Source: Tilletia caries (taxonomy: Eukaryota; Basidiomycota; Exobasidiomycetes; Tilletiales; Tilletiaceae). From it: DNA of 64,000 nucleotides. Location of the stretch: contig JALUTQ010000007.1 in assembly GCA_032718865.1 (NCBI GenBank), positions 62,001-126,000 on the forward strand, in the 5' to 3' direction. Positions 12,310 through 23,520 of the stretch are shown here, one piece after another. A program made the position numbers and the translations under genes. Each line of letters starts with the position of its first letter. The stretch's first letter is position 1. The notes beneath the pieces are model-generated. The model was given only the letters and a program-made list of their open reading frames with translations, did no database searches and was not told where the DNA came from.

Positions 12310-12330
12310 AACCGTGAAATTTGCCTCCTA
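12310..12330 (+). repeat. Left terminal inverted repeat of the motif-array element
   Basis: Reads AACCGTGAAATTTGCCTCCTA; pairs with 13106-13126 at 20 of 21 positions and already contains the internal TTTGCCTCC motif. Confidence 0.7.
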
Positions 12331-13105
12331 AGGTGTTTTGCCTCCTTGGGCTAAATGGAGGCAAAATTGACCGTCCACAAGGATGAAATCGAAATTTGCC
12401 TCCTCAGACCCATTTTTTGCCTCCCTAAACAGTTCAAATCGATGGGAATCGCCGATTTTGCCTCCTCGCTCCGGCGGCTTGCCTCCTCCGAGGCAAAAAA
12501 AAGGCTCCGAAGAGGCAAAATTCGCGATCGCGAGAGAGAACTGCTGAAATTTGCCTCCTGTCCACGACTATTTTGCCTCCTTCCTGACCAATTTTTTTTC
12601 ATCCTCTCCCTGTGTTGACCAGTGAAATACGAGTGGGATTGACAAGCGAAAGAAGCATTAAGAGCTCGAGAAGGGAAAAGATGAGGGCGAGAAGAAAGTG
12701 CCGTGGGAAAGATGGAGGCAGAGCTGTTGCTATGCAGGGGCTCGAGCGGGCAATGGAAAAAGATAAAATGAAGGAGATAAGATGATGGCCACGTGGAATT
12801 TACCTGGTGTAATGAGCTTGATCTAGGTCACGTGTAGTGAAAGTCTTGGAGGCAAATGTGAATGGAGGGAGGCAAATCAGGCCCTGGAGGGAGGCAAAAT
12901 TGTAGGCCGCGGGTCTCTGAACTAGAATTTTGCCTCCTTTCGGAGCATTTGCCTCCGAGGCAAATAGCAGAAATGAGGCAAATTTCGGCGTTTGATGAGG
13001 AAAGCGGCATATTTGCCTCCCCAAGAGGCAAACCTGGGACCTCCCGGGAGGCAAATTTGGTGCATATGAGGTTGGGCGACAATTTTGCCTCCAGGAGGCA
13101 AATGC

Positions 13106-13126
13106 TAGGAGGCAAAATTCACGGTT
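13106..13126 (-). repeat. Right terminal inverted repeat of the motif-array element
   Basis: On the minus strand reads AACCGTGAATTTTGCCTCCTA, the inverted partner of 12310-12330 with one mismatch. Confidence 0.7.
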
Positions 13127-14550
13127 CTCCCGGAGGACCGTGTGCGACCAGTCCAAGAACGTTCTTCGTGGGGCTGAGTCAGCACCGGAGACACAACGAG
13201 TCGCAATTGCCGCGCGCCGGGAACGTCTTGCGAGTTGCGTACACCACCAGCTTCCCCGGACAGTCAGAGAAAGTTCAGGGAGCTCCTCCAGAACGGTTTC
13301 AACAGAACAAAATTTGAATCGTCCCCTGACCGTTTCCAACCAATCCCTGACGCTTCCTGGACTGTTCATTTTCCACCGCTCCTGCAGTCTTTGTCATTTC
13401 CGCTCCAGAGCACCGCTGAGAGGGCTCCCTGATCACCTTCACAACCTCGTTTCACGCGCGACACCCGTTGATGTTGCCGTTGATATTTATGAATGCACGT
13501 ATGGATTGCTTATACTGTAGAGCCTGTAGCGTGGTGACTGGTGCATATGGAGAGACGACGTGGTCATTGACCATCCAGTCCCGTGCCGTCTGCTGGTGGA
13601 CAGGGAAAAAAGAAATGAGTCAATACTCAATAGCGACGATTCGCTCAGCGCATGAAAAAGGGTAGCCGATTGAGGGGCCATCTAACGTCTTGTACTTGAA
13701 GGAAATGAAGAGGGTTGCACCGTACGCGTCGTCAGATCCCACAACAACATAACAACGGGTTAAGAGACTGTGCAACGAGGAAACTCACTTTTGGTTACGA
13801 AGCTGGTGTGACTAAACGTGAAAGGGCTGGATTGCTTCACGACGGGTGTCTCGACGAAATGAAGATCGAAAGGAAAGATGCATCAGCTCGTGCTTCTGGT
13901 TATCCATTGCTTGGCGACTGGGCAGCCCGCACGCGCTGCACTCTGTTCTCTAAATACGAATGACGAATCAGAAGAAAAGGAGAGCAAATGAGTATGAGAA
14001 TGAGGCTGGGGAAGAGGTCAGCCGTCAAAGAAGAAACTGGTCAAAGCTGGAAAAGAGAAAGAAGCTGGATAGAGGAGCGAAGCTGACCGTCAATCGTTAG
14101 CGACCAACTGAAGAACAGGAAGGAAGATTAGCAAGCAACAGAAGATGGGTTACAGTCGTCGGGGAAAAGCTGGAGAAAGGAAAAGGGACGAAGAAAGTGA
14201 TTACGGAGCGTTGAGGGTGAGCAGAGAGGGGTGTCGTGGTGAACCGTGAAAGTGGCTGAACGTCTGCTGATTCTGGACGTGGGGGTTTTAAGTCGAGGGG
14301 TGGTTCCAAGTTTCGTGAATCGTGAGATGGGGTTGGGGCGTTGAGTGCATGGCTGACGGGGATAGGAGACAGAGTCGCCCGAAAGGTAGGAATTCGACAG
14401 GGTGGAAATCGAAAGTAAAAAGGCCAAGGTTCGCATACGTCTACAAACATGAAAGAAAGGGTCAAAGGTCAAACAGCTTGGACTTCAAAAACAAAACAAA
14501 GCAAAAACCTTTAACGGAACAAGGCGTTGGTTCTGTAATCAATGCTCACT
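13127..14550. other. Gene-poor spacer, no confident gene
   Basis: Several short frames exist on both strands. A minus-strand stretch around 13630-13740 (GSDDAYGATLFISFKYKT) looks protein-like but no consistent start, splice chain or family emerges. It could be a relic of accessory DNA. Confidence 0.4.
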
Positions 14551-16244
14551 TTAATCAGAAATCGACGCAGCAGCAAATGCGGAGGAGATGGCCTTGTCGA
14601 TGTTTCCGTTTACGTAGCTTTTTTCTTTGCGGTCGAACTTTCCGTACTTCTTTTTGTCGGCTTCATAGATATTTTGCAGAACTCTGCGACGGGAAAACAA
14701 AGGTTCAGCGTTCAGACTTCAGTGTCGGGAACGCAGATGAGAAGGATTCTCTGGCTTACTTTTTCACGTCTTCTCGCTTCTGTTTAACCATCGATTCGAC
14801 AGACGCATCGACCGTGTCCCACCAAGTAGCTTGTTCTGCTCCTTTCACTGACTCGGGCTTAGTCTTCGCTGATTTAGCCGCTACGCTGCGCTGTGTTCGG
14901 AAGCGGAAAGTTGAAAAGGGTTAAGATCCAGGGTTAATTGCATTTGCCATTGCCCAACAGGCAACTCTCACCAAGTATGCGACGCGAAGGATTCGTTCCT
15001 TCGTAAGAGGCACTTTGTACGTCTTTGTGAGCTTGTTGTAGAGCTGGTAGAGAGTCAGCTTGGGCTTGCCTTCTATCATACCAAGCGAAATGTAGATCCT
15101 TGAGGGATATCACAATCAGAATGACCAGGAACAACAGATACACAGGCCAGACTCCAGAATGAACATACCTATTACCTGGTCCCGGACGTTAGAGCGTAGG
15201 CTGGATACCTTTCTCTTGATAACCGCCATGACCTCGTTTTTGAAGTCGATATTCCCCGATTCGTAGCGGCTGGCAAAGGAGGGGCTGACAGCCGAGGGGT
15301 TATGATCCAGGTAGAGCTGACAAGTTGTGGATGGACATTATGATCTTAAGTAAATATCGAGCCTTGAGGCTCAGGAGCCAGGAGTCAGGACGATGGTGGT
15401 GCATACGGTATACTCACCGAAACAACCTTGGACATGGCGGAATCCTTACTATATCCCTGGGCATCGCCGCCGAAAAAGACATGGGCCACTACCTTCTTCA
15501 AAGAAGACTAAAATGCCAGAGTCAAATGAAAGGTGAGAAACGACGTGTGCAATGGTGGGGAAAAACGAAAATTCGGCAGGATGCTCACTACCTCATCCTC
15601 AGTCAAGCAATTGTCCTTGTCCGTCTTGATGCTCGTTACTGATTCATTGATCTCCTCGAGAGCAACGCGCTGTTTCTTCAGGAGTGGGATGGCCTCGTCC
15701 ACAATCCGGTCCACTGTCGACTCGATGCGGGAAATGGATTGGGCCACCAGCAGCTGTTGTCCGTAAGAACGATATTTGTACTCGGGACAGGGCAAAGACT
15801 TGGCCTGATGTTGTATAAAGTAATCAGCAATTTGGAATGAGGAGCGACTGCCAGACGCAACAACAGACAACTCACACTCTCGTAGCTCTTCCCAAACGCA
15901 ATCAGCTCGTTAACATTGTCCTTGTTCATGAACAGATTGACGACCCATGAAGCAATCGCGGGTGGGAGCTCATCGAGAGTGGTTGCGATCTCGTCTGCGT
16001 CTTCATCGTCAGAGATTGGGAAGCTCCGTTTCTTGGAAGGTGATGAGTGGGGGTTAAGGCCTCCCGCTGGTGCCTGTTTCTTGAATGGAGAAGAGCGGAG
16101 AACACCGCTTGATGAGGAGGAGGCGGAGTTGGCGTTGAGAGGGCGAGTGTTCTGGGTCAGAATCTGCTGACTGGACTGGGAGAAGGAGGGAAGGGAAGTT
16201 TGCTGGGAACTGAAGAGGTCTTGTAGGTCAAACCCTTCAGCCAT
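14551..16244 (-). CDS. Uncharacterised intact seven-exon protein (393 residues) beside repeat-associated gene
   Basis: Exons 16244-15876, 15804-15592, 15507-15418, 15316-15169, 15069-14972, 14890-14760 and 14683-14551 join with canonical GT-AG introns and preserved phase to give 393 residues. The N-terminal ~90 residues are disordered (Ser/Gln/Pro, a basic SPSKKRSFPISDDEDADE patch resembling a nuclear localisation signal). The rest is helical and charged: a coiled-coil-like SRIESTVDRIVDEAIPLLKK, then FFGGDAQGYSKDSAMSK, LTLYQLYNKLTKTYKVPL, and a Lys-rich end (KREDVKKKVLQNIYEADKKK). No domain is recognised. It is divergent, with a 411-bp spacer, from the large repeat-associated gene, so it may be the DNA-binding accessory partner of that gene; this is inference. 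All exons are free of lesions. Confidence 0.72.
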
Positions 16245-16655
16245 TTCGGATACGTGAGAGGTGGACTGGGGCTTGAAAGACGAGAACACAAAGGAAATGA
16301 TGAGGTGGTGGTGGGGGGGGGTGGTGGGGGGTGATGCTGAGTGTTGGTTGAACTGCTCAAAGTCTCTGCTCACCGTCAGCACCCAATCCTCAACTCTCGG
16401 ATCTCGACAACCCGACAACGGATGCTCTGGGAGCGCGACGCGACGCGCGACATCCATCCTCCTCTTCGACCACACATCGCCATTCGAAACGCTTTTTGCC
16501 TGGACATTTGCGCCATTGCACTGAGTTGAGGAACAAGCTCGTGGTAATTTCAGTGACTTGTGAGTAAAGGAACGCATTGACGCGCGCACTACCAATCATG
16601 TTACTTACCATCCAGGCCACGCTTTACAGTCCAGCCGAGCGGCCATTGACCTTCG
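16245..16655. other. Divergent intergenic region between the accessory gene pair
   Basis: A 411-bp spacer carrying both presumptive promoters. It includes a G/T-rich run near 16308-16332. No repeated operator or TATA box is clear. Confidence 0.5.
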
Positions 16656-19600
16656 ATGCCCGCTGTGAAGAAGACAGCAGACGAGGTCCGGGCAGCGGTC
16701 GGAGAATACTTCGAGGTGCTGGAAGAAGAGGGGTCTGGCTCGATCCAAGTCCAGTGCAAACCCTGCGCTTGGGAGGGAAACCGGCCGTCGGTCTATCGCA
16801 GTGGACTGGTGGAGGATCACATCAAGACCGCGCGCCACAAGAGGAACTTGCGCCTCTTCCAAAGACCAAGGGAAGATGAAAACGAGAATGTGAGCATACG
16901 TTCCGCTCACTGTCCAGCTCCCGATGCTCAACTTCGGCTTCTTGGCCTGTCTACAGCAAAGACAACGCGACCTCACGCCGGACAATGCCGGTGCTGCCGA
17001 TGAAGCCCAACTTGGCGCCGACCCTGAAGGTGGACCGGACGACTTCTGGGCTGGCGTTAACCTACCACAATGGTACGCCTCCCGGAACGAGCGTGTTTTC
17101 TGGCTATTGGCGGACGAGCGCGACGATGTGGTTGCCAGCTTGCAGGAAGAGATGGCCCAGCTTCGTCGAGATGACGAAGCACTACTTGCTCGTGCAGGAC
17201 CATCTTTGGATAGGATGGTGGCAGAAGATGTTAGGGAAGGTTGGGGATCGTTTGAGAGCAAGCAAGTGAGTATCTGGATGAATCGATAGAATGAAAGAGA
17301 CCATCTGACAGAATCTTACACATATAACTCCACTGCAGATATTCTCAGCCCTGGCTTTCCTTCTGAGCCCTCGTCATTCACACTCGCTGGCCACACTGGA
17401 GTCGGCTTTGCAAATGGCTGAGGCATTGGATGCAAGAAACGTGCCGACCATAAGCGAATGTCGTCGAGCGCTGGCGAAGATATACAAGGCGGGAAAAGAC
17501 GTGCTCGTACGACAGGAAACAGAAGACAAGCAAATATTCTGGCGTAATACGGTTTCTAGACTGTTACAAGACGTGAGTTTTGGCACCGACTTCAAACATG
17601 AGCCGGCTTTGTACGTTGGATTTTTTGACGTTCACTGACATAATAAGGACATGAACTGCAGGACTTTGGCAATCGTAACACACGGGCGCAGATGAAGCTG
17701 CTACCACGTCGAGGGACGGTCATACGCGAGCTTCGAGATGGAGATGCCCAGGCATACAACCTCGACCAGCGCACTGCCGTGCCTATGACCGTGCACGTAT
17801 CAGGAGCACACGTCTGGTCGAGAGAGGTCTATCATCTGCATCAAAAATCATCCGCCCAGACAGCTTCTATGAAACCGGAGAGGGAACAGTCATGGGGGGG
17901 ACGGGAGAGTTGTACGAAGTGGCGAAGGACACCTCGTTCTTACCGACGAGCGTGTAGAATTTTTCCGTGAACGAGCTGAGCATCGAGCCCGAACGTCGTC
18001 GTCTACTACAGCTTCTGCCTCTATGTAAGTATCATCGAGGTTGGTACTTGGTAGTGGCTGGACGCTAGGAAGAATCTCGTTGACGGATCATAATGCTCTA
18101 TTCTACTTTTTCTACAGACGACGGAGACGAGGAGGTCAGTCAGGTCAACGCGGATCGGATCAGATGCGGAACGAAAGCCCTGTTCAGCGTCCCGGTGGTC
18201 CTCTTCATCGACGACCTGTCCGGGGCTCGCTCTAAACGATGGAACAAACACGAAGCAGTGTATTTCTCCAATGCAACTCTGGATCGATCCTCTCTAGACC
18301 TGGATGCCCACATACGATTGATGTCCATCAGCAAAGACGTCAGCGGAGAGGCTCAGCTCTCCGCCGCGGCAGACGAGTTGATGTGAGTATCTCAGATCTC
18401 TCTCTTTTCTGGTGACTCATCGTGCTGGTCTCTGGATGGAACTGACCAGCACTCGCTTTTCTTCTTCTCATGTCCCTCAGCGAGCTACATCGCACTTTCA
18501 TCACCGTCTTCGACGCCTCTCGTCAGGAGAATGTGATGGTACGTCCGCACCTCTTAGCGATCATGGCAGACAATCCCATGGCAGCTTCGCTTTCGTCTTC
18601 CATTGGTATGAAGGGCAACAGGTTCTGTAGACTGTGCCATGTCGACGGATCCAGTCTCGGATTGCAAACACAAGATGGAATGATGGCGTATCTGAAGGTG
18701 GGTAGTTTGATATCGATGAGCACAGCGCAGCACTACCAGGTCTCTCGACTCAATGATCTCCAGGCACTAATAAATCAGATCTTTTTCTTTCTCTTGTATT
18801 ACCTTAGGAAGGGGACCCTCGCTCCGCAGACAGCATCAAGGCTGCCCTTTGGGCTCAAATTGAAGCGTCGTCGGCCAATGTCAGCGAAGCGGAAATGAAG
18901 AGGCTGAGAACAGAGACAGGAACCAAGGACGAGGCGACGAAGAGACAGTGCGACATCCTCTACACCCTGCGCAAAGAATTGGAAACGTCCGGGCGTTCTA
19001 GATTGGAGACGGACGCACTGGTCAGCGCAAGGAAGGAGAGAATGCGAACGGAACGTTGGTGCGGATCTTTGTTGCGCCTTCATGGTGAGAAGTCTTCAGT
19101 TGCTGGCTGCTCGGGACTCAGTCTCAGGTTAGGCTTCGTTGACAGTTCTCCACACTACACATACACCAGACGCCACAGGCTTCGAAGTTTGCGCTGGCAC
19201 TCCGGTCGAAGCTTTACACACGTGGCTGCTTGGTCCACTGAAGTACCTTTTTTCAGATTTAGCAAAGACGGTGAAAAAGAACAACGCGCTGTTTACGGAG
19301 GTCACTACAAGGCTGAGCGATGCAAACCTCAATGCAATCGGCAGATCTTCCACCCTAGACGGCGTGTACTTGATCAACAACGCCGGAGGGTTGACCGGAA
19401 AGGACATGCGCGCTCTTGCTCAAGTCGTTTGGCTCGCGATCCTTCCGGTGAAAGAGGCAGGGCAGTTGTCAGAGAGTGTATGGGAGGCGTGGCGCTGGGC
19501 AGGTGTGGTGACTCGTCTTGTGTTGGTGGAGGAACTGCCACGATGCGATAAAGATCAATATCAGGTACATCACAGGCTCGCAGTCCATCACGATGAAGGA

Positions 19601-20140
19601 GTTGATCCAGGCTGACAGATGACATTCTTTCCTCATTCTTTCTCGCACGATTCACGGCTCACAATTCACGGCGTCTCCAACACCACCATTCTTAATTCAT
19701 TCCTGGGCGACGGCACGCCGCACGTTGCGTATCAGGCTCAACTAAAGACTGCGTTGACAAACTTTTTCGCCGCGATGTTACTGGTGGATCCCAAGCAGGT
19801 CAAGAACAAACGAAAGTTTCATCTGTTCACGCATCTCGGGACTGGAATCGTTATGCACGGACCGGCAAAGAACTTTGCCACCGAGCGATACGAGTCCTTC
19901 AACTCCGTCGCCCGGAACGCCATCATGTGCTCAAACAGAGGTGCCCCTTCAAGAGACATTGCGTTGCGTCTGTACGGCCAAGAGTTGATTCGGCGGATCA
20001 TCCTCGACCGCAAACGTACCAGTGCAGCTCCGTTGATGGATTTCGCATCAACGTTTCAGATGGACGCGCTTCTGCACCTGTACGGTGTAGAAGCAAAGCA
20101 GAAAGAATTGAAGGAAGGTTCGCATCGCAGGGAAGAATGA
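16656..20140 (+). pseudogene. Large repeat-associated (probably transposon-encoded) gene with apparent lesions
   Basis: A chain of plus-strand exons starts with MPAVKKTADEVRAAVGEY and a C2H2/BED-like finger (CKPC...H.....H, residues ~35-60). It continues through WAGVNLPQWYASRNERVFWL, TKALFSVPVVLFIDDLSG, ARSKRWNKHEAVYFSNATL, HIRLMSISKDVSG, ADNPMAASLSSSIGMKGN, a CRLC pair, and an end with FATERYESFNSVARNA and SNRGAPSRDIALRLYG. This motif order resembles a large, high-copy basidiomycete family that I associate with repeats; its enzymology is unknown to me. Between VWSREVYHLHQK (about 17840) and SFYETGEGTVMGGTG the frame changes, then a TAG at 17955-17957 interrupts PTSV and NFSVNELSIEPE. Frame also becomes ambiguous near 19570. 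Unrecognised introns could rescue parts, so 'pseudogene' is provisional. Introns elsewhere are canonical. Confidence 0.5.
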
Positions 20141-20334
20141 AATGTTACCCGAAGAACAAACTCACAATTCACTTCAACTTACAGTGTGTCGCGAATTGCT
20201 TGAGACCAAGCCTTTTTTCCGGGGAAAAAAAGAAGAAAATCAACGGCTCCAACTTGCCCGTCATCCACACGAGCAAAGTCGACTTCAACGCATCAGCAAG
20301 GCTCAGTACTCAGTAGACAAGCACACACCCCCAA

Positions 20335-21344
20335 ATGCCATACAGACGCATTGAACACAGCTCGAAAGAGCTTCTCATCAAGCTGTACGTTGAAGGTTGG
20401 CTCACCAAAGACGAGGTGCTGGCCGTTGGAAGTTTTTCGAAGCCGACCTTTCACCGATGCTTGAAGAAATGGAGCGCTATGGGACTTCCTCACCGTGCGT
20501 ACTCAACTGGACGGCCACGCAAACTGGGCGCCGAAGACATCGCCTACGTTATGGAGCGTCTCAATCAATGCGCGGATCTCATGCTGGACGAACTCGCAGG
20601 CAGTATCGAAGCAGTGGGAGGACCCAAAGTATCCAAGAGCCTCGTATCCCGGACCCTCCAGAGGCTCGACATCACACGCAAACGACTCAGGCGTCGCGCA
20701 TCAGAAGCCGACCTCAATCTTGAGGCTGCATGTCGACTGCGCATGGCTCGATATCTGCCAGAGCAACTCATCTTCGTCGACGAGACCGGTTTCGATTCGA
20801 GGACGGGGCAAAGGCGTTTCGGATGGGCTCCAGCTGGAGACAGAGCCGTCCAAGTTGGCACAGGAAAGAGGACGCGGAGAGCAACGCTCATTCCCGGCTT
20901 GACGGTCGATGGCATGATTGCTCCCAAGATCTACCATTCGACTGTCAACGCCGATGTGTTCTACGACTACCTTATCACCTATCTTCTTCCTCAAACGACG
21001 CCTTTCCCAGGACCAGGCTCGGTCATCGTCATGGACAATGTTCCATTCCACCGCTCGCCCAAGATCAAACAGCTGGTTCGAAGATTTGGTACGTTCTGCC
21101 TTGCTTTCATCCCAAATCATCTCTCTGAAGTCTTTGTGTCTGATGTCTATCCCTTACAGGCTGTCGCATCGAGTATGTCGCTCCTTGGTCGCCTTGGATG
21201 AACCCGATCGAAGAAGCATTCAGCAAGATCAAGGCATCCTTGCGACGATCCGGATCAACGTTCGACTACGATGTACTCATTGCGTGCGACAGCATCACCA
21301 GTGGAGATGCCGAAGGCTGGATCAGAAATGCCGGATACCTCTAG
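20335..21344 (+). CDS. Tc1/mariner-superfamily DDE transposase, intact, one intron
   Basis: Cuts and joins its own element at TA targets if active. Exon 1 (20335-21088) has a helix-turn-helix N-terminus (LIKLYVEGWLTKDEVLAVGS, then GRPRKL), a second helical domain, and the first two catalytic aspartates in IFVDETGFDSR and VIVMDNVPFHRS. A GTACGT...ACAG intron (21089-21159) joins to exon 2 (21160-21344), which carries CRIEYVAPWSPWMNPIEEAF with the third acidic residue, followed by KIKASLRRSGSTFDYD. No stop or frameshift is present in 312 residues, so it may be functional or recently so. Terminal inverted repeats could not be located with confidence on either side. It lies directly after the large repeat-associated gene and may be inserted next to it. 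Confidence 0.88.
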
Positions 21345-21819
21345 CCTGTATGCGGTACAGACTTCTGTAGGAGTCCAGATTCCAGTACATCTCTCAATGA
21401 CGACCATGGAACACGCAAATCAAAATCAATCGATAAGTTCAGTTCTTGCACGACGAGGAAACACTTCTCATTGCGTGCGTAGGTAGTGACCGTAAAGTGT
21501 GGGATGAATGGTACAAGGAAAGCGTGAAGGTAGTGACCGTGATTCAAGATCGAAATTTTGAGAAAAGATTGGAGAGAGAACGAGGAAAGATTGGACTGCA
21601 TGCGGAATGATAAGGTACTGTCCGTGATTTGTGAATGATGAATGTGCTGAAGAGGGCTTTTTTGGGCCTGAAGAGAAAAAGAGATCCGAAAAGCCGACGA
21701 TGCTGATGGCTGAATGGCTGCGTTTTGTGTGGAATGCGAGTGGCCGAGCGATTAAGCCTTGAGGCAAAGCCGGAGGGATGCAGTCGCTCAGAGCGAGCAT
21801 ATGCGGTCATTCCTTCCGT
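21345..21819. other. Spacer with three GGTAGTGACCGT-like direct repeats
   Basis: GGTAGTGACCGT occurs at 21482-21493 and 21529-21540, and a variant GGTACTGTCCGT at 21614-21625. These may be subterminal repeats of the preceding transposon. No gene is supported. Confidence 0.5.
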
Positions 21820-23520
21820 CTACGTGTCAATCGTGTCCACAAACTCCTCCTTTTTGACGGTCTTGGGATTGATGCGGCGCCAGCGGTCTTGTGCATCGAG
21901 TGCCTCCTCAACTTCTTTCTCCAGGCACCCAATCTGCTTAAACTTCTCCTCTGTCATCCGAGCGAAAGCACTTGCTTTCTTACTCCGACTTTGATAAGCT
22001 TGGTGACGATGGCCTCGTCCAGCTTCACGTGCTTGGCTAGAGCTTCGAACGTCATGTCTGGACCGGAGGAGCGCATCTGTGTATCGGAAGAAACGCGACG
22101 GGCCATGGCAGAAGAGCTGGATGGGCCTGCAGACGGAAGGCCTCCCGAACGACGGCGAAATCGCGACATCGCAGAGCTGAGAAGGACGTTTGGGAGTTCG
22201 TCGTCGTCGTCCGATTGCATTGCGTAGTCATGGGGAGATGCAGACCTGTCCCGTCGGGCGGGAGAGCGGAGTCGGTGCTTGGCGTAAGCCTCTTTTGTCT
22301 TCCTGTCGATGTGCTTGTCGTTGGGAAGATGCGCAGACGTGTTGGCAATTGGGTCCCGCTCAATAGCAGCTATCCACCGATCCAGAACCTCGTTGTCAAC
22401 CGCCAAGTGAACCCCGCCTCGCAGGACAAAGCAAGCTTTGGCGCCATGCTTGGAGCATGCATGTCGCCGCAAAATATCCGCGGCAGTCTTCTTGCGAGCC
22501 TCTTCTGCCTCGTCCTTGACAGCGATCTTGGCCCGCTTGCTGGTATTGCTACTTGGACCCGCATCGACTTTGTCCGACCCTTCATTGCTCTTGCGTTTTT
22601 CCTTCGTATCGACCTCGACGTCGTTGGTAGACTCCGGCTCTGACTTGACGGCTTCTATATCGGTGCCGCTGTCGGAGGAGATTTCGATTGCTGCGGTTGC
22701 TGAAGGGGAAACGAACACGTAGCCTTCCCAGGCCTTCTTGTTGAGGATTTTTTCCCAAAAGGAGGAAAATGCATCTTGATGATGCAAGCGCTTCCTGTCC
22801 TTCCAAATCCCTCCCGCTGGAATCTTCCCCTCTATGCTGAGAGTGTCGTAGCTCGATATGCTGAGCCCTGATTCGACAGCGGCGGCTATGATCTTGCTTT
22901 TGAAGTCGGCGAATGTGGTGTCTTTAGCACAGCGAGTCATGCAGTCCTTGGTGCTGACCTTGACGGCCTTTCCCTTCGCGTTGGTGCTAGGAGCAGCAAG
23001 AGCCACGTTGATTCCAAGCTCTATGAGCTTGTTTGCGTCTTTGGAGGCTGCGAAGGAGAAAGAGATTCATCAGTGAGACTGTGAGAGTTGAGACTGTATG
23101 CAGTAATCGGCATTCAAGACAAGAAGACTGGATCATGGACTCACAGCTGCCCTCTGCTGACGTAGACTTTGCCTTGCCTTTCTTCGCCTTCAGTGCCGCA
23201 GTTGACGCTGGCTTAGGATCTGCACGCTTCTTCAGCAGCGGCGAAGGAGCAGTGCCAGGTAGGGATGCTATCCAAGTAAACCAGTCATATTCAGCAAAGC
23301 AGCACCCATCATGCTAAAAGTTAAGAGCTATCTACTCACAGTCCTGTAGCTGATCATCCTGGCTGAATATCTCCTGATTGTCTTCTTGAGCCTGGTCGAG
23401 AGCCCGGTCGAGCTCAGCAAATCGTTGCGAAACGTTCGTGACTGGTCCGAGAGGAGAACGGGGCAGTGTTTGCAGAGGGGCTGCACCAGGGCGGTTGGGG
23501 GAGGTTGGAAGCGAGCTCAT
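21820..23520 (-). CDS. Uncharacterised Lys/Ser-rich protein, probable C-terminal frameshift
   Basis: Starts at MSSLPTSPNRPGAAP and runs through three exons joined in phase (splices after LQD and after SAEGS). The centre holds a conserved-looking segment FADFKSKIIAAAVESGLSI...IWKDRKRLHHQDAFSSFWEKI...KAWEGYVFV, followed by an acidic/basic linker and an Ala/Arg region. The last domain resembles a SAM-like helical bundle: FEALAKHVKLDEAIVTKLIKVGVRK, then in the next frame ASAFARMTEEKFKQIGCLEKEV...ALDAQDRWRRINP, ending at 21820. In the continuous frame translation stops at 21954. A one-base loss near 21971-21980 would account for the switch, so the copy is broken there, or the base is a sequence error. 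Function unknown; its setting in a transposon-rich block hints at an accessory origin. Confidence 0.55.

Larger units (their letters stand above)
12310..13126. mobile_element. 817-bp TIR element packed with TTTGCCTCC motifs, non-coding
   Basis: The ends form a 21-bp inverted repeat differing at one base (AACCGTGAAATTTGCCTCCTA at 12310-12330; its complement at 13106-13126 has T at the ninth base). Inside, I count 18 exact copies of TTTGCCTCC or its complement GGAGGCAAA, plus about six variants around a GAGGCA core. They are concentrated in two arms (12310-12590 and 12840-13126) and in both orientations, with several facing pairs such as TTTGCCTCCAGGAGGCAAA. The centre (12600-12840) has almost none. 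No protein gene is supported. The structure fits a non-autonomous DNA transposon with subterminal transposase-binding repeats; no target-site duplication is obvious. It begins 68 bp upstream of the SurE-like start codon. Confidence 0.7.

Noticed and set aside
12310..13126. CRISPR-like array of regularly repeated motifs
   Set aside because: Repeats are 9 bp, occur in both orientations at irregular spacing, and the organism is a eukaryote.
12800..13369. 189-codon minus-strand frame through the motif-array element
   Set aside because: Its sequence is a translation of the GGAGGCAAA repeats (EANMPPSS, CLGGKC) with no splice or start support.
13487..13681. 64-codon minus-strand frame beginning MAPQSATLFHALSESS
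   Set aside because: Short, without family, and overlaps an alternative equally weak splice model.
21737..21818. tRNA-like sequence (GTGGCCGAGCGATTAAG resembles an A box of Leu/Ser tRNA)
   Set aside because: No B box (GGTTCGAATCC-type), no T-arm and no convincing acceptor or anticodon stem follow it.
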